Shown one piece after another: positions 1-7,382 of a stretch of DNA of 10,512 bases (positions are counted from its first letter, which is position 1; every line of letters begins with the position of its first letter). The notes under the pieces are model-generated. The model worked only from the letters and a program-made list of their open reading frames with translations, was not told where the DNA came from and ran no database searches. A program made the position numbers and the translations under genes. The stretch lies in assembly GCA_003695285.1 (NCBI GenBank), contig RFIL01000062.1, forward strand, positions 1 to 10,512. The letters are read 5' to 3'. Source of the stretch: Calditrichota bacterium (GTDB lineage: Bacteria > Calditrichota > Calditrichia > RBG-13-44-9 > J075).

Positions 1-131
1 AAAAAATAACCTGTTGCTCGTAAAAATCTTAGCCTCTGTCCGATATTCCAGGTAAAACCATCTACTGGCTCATCGAATGTTTCTGAGTGGCATCAATTAA
101 ATCTTCTTTTCATAGAGACATGTTGAAATGC

Positions 132-137
132 GGGGGA
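132..137 (+). promoter_or_regulatory. Shine-Dalgarno site of the RSH-ATPase fusion gene
   Basis: A GGGGGA run lies 7 bases before the ATG at 145. It supports that start over the out-of-frame ATG at 128. I could not assign a convincing -35/-10 pair in bases 1-131. Confidence 0.6.
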
Positions 138-144
138 TTAAACA

Positions 145-3100
145 ATGCAGTGTAAGGAGCATTTAAAATTTGAGTTCTGGGCATATCATGTCCGGAAGGT
201 GCTTGAAGAATTGTCCCACATGGGGAAATTTCGTGGTGATGCTTCACTGTTTAAACACATGCTAACGGTCGGTAAACGGATTTATGAGACCTTTTGTGAT
301 CTGGAAATGGCAAAGGCCGGCTATTTATTTCCCCTGGATACTACCCTCCTCTCAACTTATCAAAATGAATTACAAATTACACCCAACATGCTAAGCATAT
401 TAAAGGATTGTGAGAAACTCCGTTCTCTGAATGTCAGAGACGAAGATGTGGAGCAACACTATCGACGATATGTTCTCCCCGAAATAAAAAATGAGCGCTC
501 GATTGCCCTTTTTATTTTTGTAAAGTTATATCAGATTGATCCGGAAGGGAAGATGAGGGAATGGACCAAAAAATATCATAGTAAACCCATACCATTTGAA
601 CCAGATTGGATATCTCCCAGGCTATATGATCCGGAATTAAAAGATTGGGAAGTGTGGTATAATTTCTATCAAAAGATTGTTATTAACACAGCCAGTTTTT
701 TTGGTTTCTGGCTGGAAAAAATAGCATTGGAAAATGGAATACTTTTCCATTATAAACGTGACCAATTTATGGAGGTGGTAAACTGTTCCATTGAGATGCT
801 GAATAACCACCTTTTTAGAAATGATAGTGAACGGCTGCGCGTAGAATTCTCTAAGCATTTTATGGTGTTAGGAATAAAGGAGGAAGACATCAACTGGGAA
901 TGGCGCCATGTAGCCTCAACACTCCGCCGCCTGGAAAGGGTGGACCGTGAAGATTGGATGAAACACATGGATCGTTTTGGGTATTTCACCATAAAATGTA
1001 AAGATGAAGAAACCTGTTATCGGGCATTGTATATTTTGCATCAGAAATTTAACCACCAGCCGGGTAAGCTAAAGGACTATATTGGTGAACCATCACGAGG
1101 ATTGTATAAAGCCATCCATACGATTATCAACCCGGAACGCGCTCTGGCCCCTTCCTTCCGGGCACTGAAAATTCGGATTCTCCCCATTTCCATTGATGAG
1201 ATCCGCTATAATGAAATGATTGCTGATACCCTCGTCCGGGTTAAAAAGATATTATTTTCCGGGCAACCGGAAGCTCAGGTTGAATCCCACTCAGATTTTA
1301 AATCGGTTTCTTCCCGAGAGAATATCCTGAAACAAATTAAGGTATTTGCACCGGATGGACGACCGGTGGTGTTGCCTCTGGGGTCAACCGTTCTGGATTT
1401 TGCCTATTCCATCAAATTTTCTTTTCTCGCTCATTTGAAGGGTGCGCTGGTGAATGGTCATGAGGTTGATCTCCTTCATCCCCTGAATCATGGAGATATC
1501 GTCAACCTGAAACTAGCCAGAGAATTGGTTCCCCTTCCCTTAAAACTTCTTTCCAAAATAAATGCCATTCGTTTGAAAGAAGAGAAAAGTAGGGAAGAGA
1601 AGAGGCTGTTAAGAATCTTTAAAGAGTTTCGACGGTATTATCGTCCTGCTTTGATCGATCAGGGGCGCAATTGGCTCCTCCAAAAATTACGGGAACAAGG
1701 GGTCGTTGAAATTGATGATCAGAAGTTATTCGATACGTTCATCGAAGAAGCCGCTTTCAATCTGAAAAAAAACTTTAATCTCACCGTAACTGAATTCCCA
1801 AAATATTCGCTTGGAAAATCCTGGTTATACCATCTGGGAGTATATGCTTCTTATCACAAAGGAATATTATTGGGATATGATATTAAATTATTGGAATCCA
1901 TGGTGAATCGCTTTGTTGATGAGTTGGTGAAGATTATCGAGAAAAAGGTAATGCATTTGATGTATGAACTCCAGTTTCCGAAAAATGATGGTAAACGAAT
2001 TCGAGAGCTTAAACTTTGTAAGGAGTGTAATGCATCTCTTTCCAGGCATCTGGTAGGAAAGGAAAAGGATGGTATCTGGATGTTACACACCTCTGGCTTT
2101 CCCTGTGGACAGGGGGGAATTCCTGTAACACTCCAGCGTCACGTTACTCCTCCTCAATACATTGTAATTTATTTTAACAATCGAATCGGGATTGGCGCCG
2201 AAATTTTACAAACGTGTGCCGGATTAAATATTGATATTATTGAGATTGCCGGAATACGAGTCAACCGTGGGGAAGGGGTTATTCGGATAAGGGTTGATTA
2301 TATTAACCGTGAGCTTACGAAAACGCTAATGAGGGAATTGCAGAAAATCCATGGGGTTAAATCTGTTTTGGGACCAGATGATCCCCCCAACGCGGCATAT
2401 GAAAATATGTTACCTATCCGGAGGGGACACATCTATCAAGAATTGGTGCAACCCCCTCCCTATTGGAGCGGTGATAGTATCAAGGATGATAACTTTTTTT
2501 ATGGGATGGAAGAGGAATTAGCCCAACTGCGCGAATCCTTTGCATCAGTAACCCATCCTCTGAGAACCTCACAAAAACACAGTCGGACGGTTCTCATCTG
2601 TGGTCCAAAGCGGATTGGTAAAAGTTCTTTGGCCTTAAAATTTGCTCGAGAACTGGAACATATCTATACGGGGTTCATCTTCAAGCACTATTATGAAGCT
2701 CCAAGTTGGACGACCTGGGGAATGGTTGAGACTGAATTAAAGAAGAGATTGATTAAAGAAGCCCAACAAATTGCCCGAGGAATCGGGGCTCCTCTTTCGT
2801 TGTCAGAAGAGCTTCCTCTGTTAAAGATTATAGAAATCATTAAAGAAAAGATATCTCCTTTTTTTGTTCTCATGCTTGATGAAATTACCGCTGTATTAGC
2901 ACAAACGAATGAAATTTCAGAACTGGATAAGTTTGTCGAGTTTTATACCGGGCTAAAGAGTGGTGAGGGAAATTTTATCGTCTTGGTGGGGCATGATGCT
3001 ACCCTTAATTCCATTCCATCACATATCTATGAATTACTGGCAAAATGTGAACAAGTCCGGCTGAAAGGATTGTCGCCTGAGGAAACTTTAGACTTGTTAA

Positions 3101-3633
3101 GAGCAAAAAAACTAGAGACCAAATATCATATTCAAGTGTCAAAGGGATTGGCTAAACGGATTCACCGGGAGACCGGGGGAAATCCATTCTGGATAAGCCG
3201 AATTGCATTACGAATGTGGAAGAGCGCCAGAGAACGAAAGAGTGGGATCGTGCATTATACGAGTAAATTGTTTGAAAAAAGTCTTCTGGAATTGATGGAA
3301 TCCGGACTTGAATTTATCGACAAAGTGGATTTCATTCTCGACGATCAATTGGATATGAAGATTTTACAGGTACTGGCTAATTTTCACGAAAGAAACAGCT
3401 TCCAGGAAGGTATGGATTGTAGCACAATACATTCTGTATTAAATAAGGATGGGGTGCGGGTTTCGCTGGAAACCATAAAGCAGCATCTAAAAAAGTTATC
3501 ACAGATCGGCACAGTGGTGTTGAAGGAAAGCAAGAAGTCGGGTTCACAGTGGTTTATTTCTGCTCCAATACTCATCCGATACATCAATTTTAAGGGTAAA
3601 ATGGTCGGAGAACAAAAAGCGGGTATCACTTAA
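145..3633 (+). CDS. Catalytically degenerate long RelA/SpoT homologue fused to a STAND-type ATPase with C-terminal winged helix
   Basis: One uninterrupted frame of 1162 aa. Residues ~10-190 match an RSH HD hydrolase fold: His38 is kept, but the HD pair of the 'LLHD' motif is Phe62-Pro63 and the later metal-binding Asp of 'KLAD' is Gln130. Residues ~250-365 match the (p)ppGpp synthetase domain (PGKLKDYIGEP at 306-316, YKAIHT at 321-326), but the Glu of 'EVQIRT' aligns with Ala340. Then follow TGS (~396-456), a helical region (~460-610), an RSH zinc-finger-like segment (Cys625, Cys628, His648, Cys654) and ACT (~670-742). A Pro-rich linker leads to a P-loop ATPase: Walker A GPKRIGKSS (820-828), Walker B VLMLDE (908-913), sensor-like IVLVGHD (945-951) and TGGNP (1010-1014). 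A winged helix covers ~1065-1145. Canonical RSH proteins of ~740 aa stop after ACT, so the ATPase is an addition. Inference: a pseudoenzyme sensor coupled to an ATP-driven switch, not an alarmone synthase. Domain calls come from reading motifs by eye; the exact function is unknown. Confidence 0.85.
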   Translation: MQCKEHLKFEFWAYHVRKVLEELSHMGKFRGDASLFKHMLTVGKRIYETFCDLEMAKAGYLFPLDTTLLSTYQNELQITPNMLSILKDCEKLRSLNVRDEDVEQHYRRYVLPEIKNERSIALFIFVKLYQIDPEGKMREWTKKYHSKPIPFEPDWISPRLYDPELKDWEVWYNFYQKIVINTASFFGFWLEKIALENGILFHYKRDQFMEVVNCSIEMLNNHLFRNDSERLRVEFSKHFMVLGIKEEDINWEWRHVASTLRRLERVDREDWMKHMDRFGYFTIKCKDEETCYRALYILHQKFNHQPGKLKDYIGEPSRGLYKAIHTIINPERALAPSFRALKIRILPISIDEIRYNEMIADTLVRVKKILFSGQPEAQVESHSDFKSVSSRENILKQIKVFAPDGRPVVLPLGSTVLDFAYSIKFSFLAHLKGALVNGHEVDLLHPLNHGDIVNLKLARELVPLPLKLLSKINAIRLKEEKSREEKRLLRIFKEFRRYYRPALIDQGRNWLLQKLREQGVVEIDDQKLFDTFIEEAAFNLKKNFNLTVTEFPKYSLGKSWLYHLGVYASYHKGILLGYDIKLLESMVNRFVDELVKIIEKKVMHLMYELQFPKNDGKRIRELKLCKECNASLSRHLVGKEKDGIWMLHTSGFPCGQGGIPVTLQRHVTPPQYIVIYFNNRIGIGAEILQTCAGLNIDIIEIAGIRVNRGEGVIRIRVDYINRELTKTLMRELQKIHGVKSVLGPDDPPNAAYENMLPIRRGHIYQELVQPPPYWSGDSIKDDNFFYGMEEELAQLRESFASVTHPLRTSQKHSRTVLICGPKRIGKSSLALKFARELEHIYTGFIFKHYYEAPSWTTWGMVETELKKRLIKEAQQIARGIGAPLSLSEELPLLKIIEIIKEKISPFFVLMLDEITAVLAQTNEISELDKFVEFYTGLKSGEGNFIVLVGHDATLNSIPSHIYELLAKCEQVRLKGLSPEETLDLLRAKKLETKYHIQVSKGLAKRIHRETGGNPFWISRIALRMWKSARERKSGIVHYTSKLFEKSLLELMESGLEFIDKVDFILDDQLDMKILQVLANFHERNSFQEGMDCSTIHSVLNKDGVRVSLETIKQHLKKLSQIGTVVLKESKKSGSQWFISAPILIRYINFKGKMVGEQKAGIT

Positions 3634-3686
3634 ATTGAGGGTGGTTTATCTCACCGTTTGCAATGGAAAAATGAATCTTAAAGTTG

Positions 3687-3691
3687 AAGGA
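3687..3691 (+). promoter_or_regulatory. Shine-Dalgarno site that fixes the start of the second ATPase
   Basis: AAGGA lies 7 bases before the ATG at 3699. An in-frame TTG at 3684 would give five more residues, but it has no good ribosome binding site at normal spacing, and AAGGA would then fall inside the gene. The ATG is therefore preferred. Confidence 0.7.
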
Positions 3692-3698
3692 TAGAACA

Positions 3699-5090
3699 AT
3701 GGGAAGAAATGGAAAGGGTGAAATTCAAGAGTCTGAAGTTTTTTTCCTCTATGAGGATATACTGCAGGAATTGATAACCTCCCACGAACAAAAGGTCTAT
3801 ATCTTTGGAGGGAGAGGTGTTGGGAAATCCATATTGTTGAAACAATTGAAGGAACGGTTAGAAGATGGGTCTTTAGAAGTGATTTTTATTAATGGTCGGG
3901 ATCAAAAAGCTGCGATAGAGGAACTTAAATCAAGAGCTGATTCAAATGAGAGGTCCTTTCACCTCCTGATGGATGACGTCGATATTTTCTTTCGGAACTT
4001 ATTAGCCACTGACACTGATAATCTTCAGAAGTTTAAAGATAGTTTGCGATATATTGATTCGCTCATCAAAAGTACTTCCGTTCAGAATGCAAAAATTGTT
4101 TTATCAGGAAGTTCTAAACCAGCTCAGATGTTAACCTACCGATCTACGGAGAAACAAAAAGCATTTATCGATCAGTGGAAATTTTTCTGGTCTTTTATCC
4201 TGAATGCTATGGTCACTGTGCGTTGTGATCCCTGGGAGGGAGATTGGGAGAAGAAGTTAGAAAATTTTATGCTTTCAAAATTTAAAAAATTGCTGGGAAA
4301 GCGTCTCGATATCTGGTTCCGGGTGATTCGTGACCTGACCGGCGGACATCCAACCTTGCTTCATCCAGCCCTTCATAAGCTTAATGTACTTTTGCATTCC
4401 CTTAAACGTACTCCCCTGGAAGAAAAGTTAATTAAGGTTTTTCCAAACCTTGAAGAGGCAGATGTGGAAAGGATGGTCCGAAACTATCTGGAAGATGTAT
4501 TGATCAATACCGGACTGCAGAAAATACGCCGAACAATATATGAATTACGGGAACATCCTGAACCTGAGTATCAAAAGGCGTTTAAATTGTTACAGAATAT
4601 TGCACGCCATGGAACTTCCCAGCTCCAGGCATCAAGGGAGTTTTTCTCACATCGTATCCGGGAGATTCTGGAAGATATGGCTTTATTATATAAGGATTTT
4701 CGCGATGGAAGTTACCGCATTCCTGGTGAGTTAATTGTCCAGGAAATCCTCAGCTTTGAACCTCCGGTGTTAGCGCAACGAGTTCTAACATTGATACCCG
4801 ATAAGCGCACCCCTGATAAAAAAGGACGTGCCCGAATTGAGAATGGCCACACCACACAAGAAATCCCGCTAACCGGTGGGCCCTGGAAGATTTTGAAAGT
4901 GTTAAGCGAATCTCCTCAAAAGGTGGTCTCTTTAGAAGAATTAGAACAACGTGCCGGGATGACGTCTCAGGATGCGGTAAGATCCGCCCTACAGCGTTTG
5001 GAGAAGAAATTTAGAGAGATACAAATTGAAAAAGTCGTTGAAAATTTACGAGGCAGGGGTTATCGTTTAACCATTGCTGTGGGCAGTTAA
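3699..5090 (+). CDS. P-loop (STAND/AAA-like) ATPase with OmpR-type winged-helix C-terminus
   Basis: 463 aa from the ATG at 3699; an in-frame TTG at 3684 would add five. Walker A is GGRGVGKS (37-44) and Walker B is LLMDD (89-93), with Asp-Asp where the neighbouring ATPase has Asp-Glu. A sensor-like IVLSGSS lies at 133-139 and TGGHP at 214-218, the counterpart of TGGNP in the preceding protein. Residues ~220-390 look all-helical, with no recognised domain. Residues ~394-460 form a winged helix whose end, RGRGYRL, matches the wing of OmpR/PhoB-type DNA-binding domains. There is no signal peptide or membrane segment, so it is probably cytoplasmic. It starts 65 bases after the RSH-ATPase stop on the same strand and probably shares its transcript. 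Likely role: partner ATPase of the fusion protein, possibly DNA-binding or using the winged helix for protein contacts. It could instead be an independent transcriptional regulator. No close named family is recognised. Confidence 0.75.
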   Translation: MGRNGKGEIQESEVFFLYEDILQELITSHEQKVYIFGGRGVGKSILLKQLKERLEDGSLEVIFINGRDQKAAIEELKSRADSNERSFHLLMDDVDIFFRNLLATDTDNLQKFKDSLRYIDSLIKSTSVQNAKIVLSGSSKPAQMLTYRSTEKQKAFIDQWKFFWSFILNAMVTVRCDPWEGDWEKKLENFMLSKFKKLLGKRLDIWFRVIRDLTGGHPTLLHPALHKLNVLLHSLKRTPLEEKLIKVFPNLEEADVERMVRNYLEDVLINTGLQKIRRTIYELREHPEPEYQKAFKLLQNIARHGTSQLQASREFFSHRIREILEDMALLYKDFRDGSYRIPGELIVQEILSFEPPVLAQRVLTLIPDKRTPDKKGRARIENGHTTQEIPLTGGPWKILKVLSESPQKVVSLEELEQRAGMTSQDAVRSALQRLEKKFREIQIEKVVENLRGRGYRLTIAVGS

Positions 5091-5117
5091 TCTGGAAAGG
5101 GCAAAATACCATATAAA

Positions 5118-6560
5118 ATGGAGTCATTTATGTCATCGATTTCTGAGTTGCTTCGCAGTCCCGCTACAGAAATAAAAGAATTAATGGCAAAAGGGGAGAT
5201 CTCTCCACTGGAATTCTTGGAAGCGACCCTGGAACAACTGCAACGCCTCAATCCGGTGATAAATGCAGTGGTGACCATTGCAGAGAATGCCCTGGATGAA
5301 GCCCGAAAACTCACGGAGCATTATAGCAAGAAAAAATCTCTCCCGCTTTATGGTTTGCCAGTAGGAATAAAAGATGTGACTCCCACAGCCGGAATCCGCA
5401 CGACTTTTGGGTGTCCTTTATATGCAGATTATGTTCCGGAAGAGGATGCACTGGTGGTGCAACGAATAAAAGCTGCTGGTGGAATTATTTTGGGTAAGAC
5501 GAACACCCCCGAATTTGCTACAGGTGGGAATACCTTCAATGATGTTTTTGGAGTCACCCGGAATCCATGGAATCCCAGATTGAGTGCCGGGGGTTCAACC
5601 GGTGGAGGTGCGGCCGCGTTGGCAACTGGTATGATCGCTCTGGCTGAAGGGACCGATCTTGGCGGCTCATTACGCATTCCCGCTTCTTTTTGTGGTGTCG
5701 TGGGGTTACGACCCTCCCCAGGCCTGATTCCAACCTACCCTTCCGAATATCTCTGGGATAATATGCAGGTAACCGGTCCCATGGCGCGTAGCGCTGGGGA
5801 TATTGCCCTGATGCTTCAATCAGTGGCTGGACCCAGCCCCTTATCACCTGTTTGTCAGCCAACAGCAGGGAGAAATTTTTTGTCCGCAGTAGAAGCGGCT
5901 TCCTTGAAAGGGAAAAAGATAGCCTATGCTCCCGATATTGCCGGTATCGGAGTGGATGATGAAATCCGTGAAATTTGTCGAAATGCTGCTCTTGAATTAG
6001 CGCAAGTTGGGGCTCAGGTAGAAGAGATGGAACTGGATTTATCTTATGGATGGGAGCCCTTTCTCTTTATTCGTGGTTTCTGGATGGTGGCACAACAATA
6101 TCAACGACTCGATCAAGTGGAAAAATTCGGGGATAATTTGAAGGGTAATATTAAATCGGGTCTGCAGGTTACCATGGAACAATTGGGTAAGGCAGAACAC
6201 ATCCGGGGAAAAATGTGGGCTCAATTTTATGAGTTCTTCCAAAAATATGACCATCTCATAACTCCCTGTATGGCGATTCCCCCTTTTCCGGTAGAACAAA
6301 ATTATCCCTCCACCATAGCCGGAAAACCCATGAAAACTTATGTGGACTGGATCGCCCCCACTTTTATCTTAAGTCTGACGGGGCTGCCGGTCGGGTGTGT
6401 ACCCTGTGGATTAACCCGGGAGAAACTTCCTGTGGGGATGCAGGTGGTAGGACCTCCGCGAAATGAGGAAGCTGTTCTGGCCACGATGACAGTGATGCAG
6501 GAGCTATTTCCCATCGGGTTTCCTTCGCTGGATACCATTGAAGCATTTCCAGTCAACTAA
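5118..6560 (+). CDS. Amidase signature (AS) family hydrolase
   Basis: 480 aa, usual for the family that includes GatA and fatty-acid amide hydrolase. These enzymes hydrolyse carboxamide bonds with a Ser-cisSer-Lys triad. The triad is visible: Lys85 in VGIKDV, cis-Ser160 in AGGSTGGG, and nucleophile Ser184 in GTDLGGSLRIP. The spacings of 75 and 24 residues equal those I recall for fatty-acid amide hydrolase (142/217/241) and GatA (79/154/178), so it should be active. The C-terminal GLPVGCVPCG and LPVGMQVVGPP blocks are also typical. No gatB or gatC lies nearby, so a tRNA amidotransferase subunit is unlikely; the substrate cannot be told from sequence. GGAAAGGG (5094-5101) lies 16 bases before this ATG; the in-frame ATG at 5130 is an alternative that would remove four residues. 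No signal peptide is seen. The 27-base gap after the ATPase suggests co-transcription. Confidence 0.9.
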   Translation: MESFMSSISELLRSPATEIKELMAKGEISPLEFLEATLEQLQRLNPVINAVVTIAENALDEARKLTEHYSKKKSLPLYGLPVGIKDVTPTAGIRTTFGCPLYADYVPEEDALVVQRIKAAGGIILGKTNTPEFATGGNTFNDVFGVTRNPWNPRLSAGGSTGGGAAALATGMIALAEGTDLGGSLRIPASFCGVVGLRPSPGLIPTYPSEYLWDNMQVTGPMARSAGDIALMLQSVAGPSPLSPVCQPTAGRNFLSAVEAASLKGKKIAYAPDIAGIGVDDEIREICRNAALELAQVGAQVEEMELDLSYGWEPFLFIRGFWMVAQQYQRLDQVEKFGDNLKGNIKSGLQVTMEQLGKAEHIRGKMWAQFYEFFQKYDHLITPCMAIPPFPVEQNYPSTIAGKPMKTYVDWIAPTFILSLTGLPVGCVPCGLTREKLPVGMQVVGPPRNEEAVLATMTVMQELFPIGFPSLDTIEAFPVN

Positions 6561-6659
6561 AGCTTGAAGGCGGTACACGAACAACTTACCCGGAAGAAGG
6601 GGAGAAAGCGATCCCATAATATCAAACCAATAACAACACCGAAGGACGAGTAACAGAAC

Positions 6660-7307
6660 ATGAAGAAGAAATCACTGAAAACACAAAAGGCATATGCCAA
6701 ATGGGCGGAAAGTTATGATCAGTGTGATAATCCCACTCGCGATCTGGATCATCGTGTTATCCAACAATTGCCAATTGAGCTGTCAGGTAAAGAAGTGATT
6801 GAAGTGGGATGCGGGACTGGAAAAAATACCGTGTGGTTTGCCGAAAAGGCAAAGACAGTGGTGGCAATGGATTTCTCCCATGAGATGTTGCAAAGAGCCA
6901 TGGAAAAGGTTTCGGATGAAAGGGTAACCTTTCTTCAGCATGATATCGCATATCCCTGGCCTTTGCCCTCCGAATCCGGTGATTTTATCTCCATCAATCT
7001 GGTGTTAGAACACCTTCGAGATATTGACTCGGTTTTGAAAGAGGCTTATCGGGTACTGCGGGAGGGAGGATATCTGTACATCTCTGAACTCCATCCGGCA
7101 AAGCATAAGAGGGGAACTCAGGCACGATTTATTGATCCGGTAAGTTATCAAATGGTTAATATCGAATCTTTTTATCATGATGAGGAAGAATTCCTATCTG
7201 TGGGAAAAAAAGTGGGATTTCGCCCCATCAAGGTTCAAGATTGGTACGATGACGATGCTCCGAAAGATGCACCACCCCGGTTGCTCTCCATCCTATTTCA
7301 AAAATGA
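6660..7307 (+). CDS. Class I SAM-dependent methyltransferase
   Basis: 215 aa, a compact Rossmann-fold methyltransferase of the Methyltransf_11/UbiE-like kind that transfers a methyl group from S-adenosylmethionine. Motif I is VIEVGCGTGKNT (46-57). Acidic Asp71 after the second strand (VVAMDFS) would hold the SAM ribose, and Asp95 in QHDI is placed to contact the adenine. The post-motif block INLVLEHL (112-119) and the helix-strand RVLREGGYLYISE (131-143) complete the core. The C-terminal ~60 residues, with an acidic DWYDDDAPKDAP stretch (194-205), would shape the acceptor site; the acceptor is not identifiable. AAGGA at 6642-6646 lies 13 bases before the ATG, a long spacing. The ~100-base gap after the amidase contains purine-rich sequence and no clear terminator, so it may share the upstream transcript or have its own promoter. 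It is the last + strand gene before the convergent junction. Confidence 0.88.
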   Translation: MKKKSLKTQKAYAKWAESYDQCDNPTRDLDHRVIQQLPIELSGKEVIEVGCGTGKNTVWFAEKAKTVVAMDFSHEMLQRAMEKVSDERVTFLQHDIAYPWPLPSESGDFISINLVLEHLRDIDSVLKEAYRVLREGGYLYISELHPAKHKRGTQARFIDPVSYQMVNIESFYHDEEEFLSVGKKVGFRPIKVQDWYDDDAPKDAPPRLLSILFQK

Positions 7308-7382
7308 CCCCATTCACTCCTTTGTTTGAGGTCCTCGGTAAACCGGGTTTGCTTGGAGAAATAATCCTCCCTACTGGAATTG

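Noticed and set aside
14..47. TTGCTC and GATATT as a sigma-70 promoter for the fusion gene
   Set aside because: The spacer is 22 bases, well above the usual 16-18, and both boxes are poor matches.
2..55. Open frame ending in TAA at 53-55, possibly the tail of an upstream gene
   Set aside because: Only 17 codons are in view and they show no recognisable C-terminus. It may be chance.
145..3633. Calling the first gene an active bifunctional (p)ppGpp synthase/hydrolase
   Set aside because: The HD pair and the synthetase Glu are replaced in the alignment, and a large ATPase is appended, so an alarmone-enzyme label would mislead.
3671..3694. Seven-codon open frame just before the second ATPase, ending 4 bases before its ATG
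   Set aside because: A GGAAAA run directly abuts its ATG with no spacing, and there is no attenuator-like structure. A chance leader is the simplest reading.
5554..5862. 102-codon open frame opposite the amidase
   Set aside because: It overlaps the conserved amidase catalytic region, shows no family resemblance and has no ribosome binding site of note. It is a shadow of the real gene.
5118..6560. Annotating the amidase as GatA (Glu-tRNA(Gln) amidotransferase subunit A)
   Set aside because: The shared triad belongs to the whole AS family. No gatB or gatC is adjacent, and the C-terminal half does not read as GatA-specific.
7333..7370. Possible bidirectional terminator between the convergent genes
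   Set aside because: Two hairpins can be drawn: a five-pair CTCGG/CCGGG stem at 7334-7347 including one G-T pair, and a six-pair one at 7355-7370 including one wobble. Neither is followed by a proper T run on either strand. Termination probably happens here, but I cannot point to the site.
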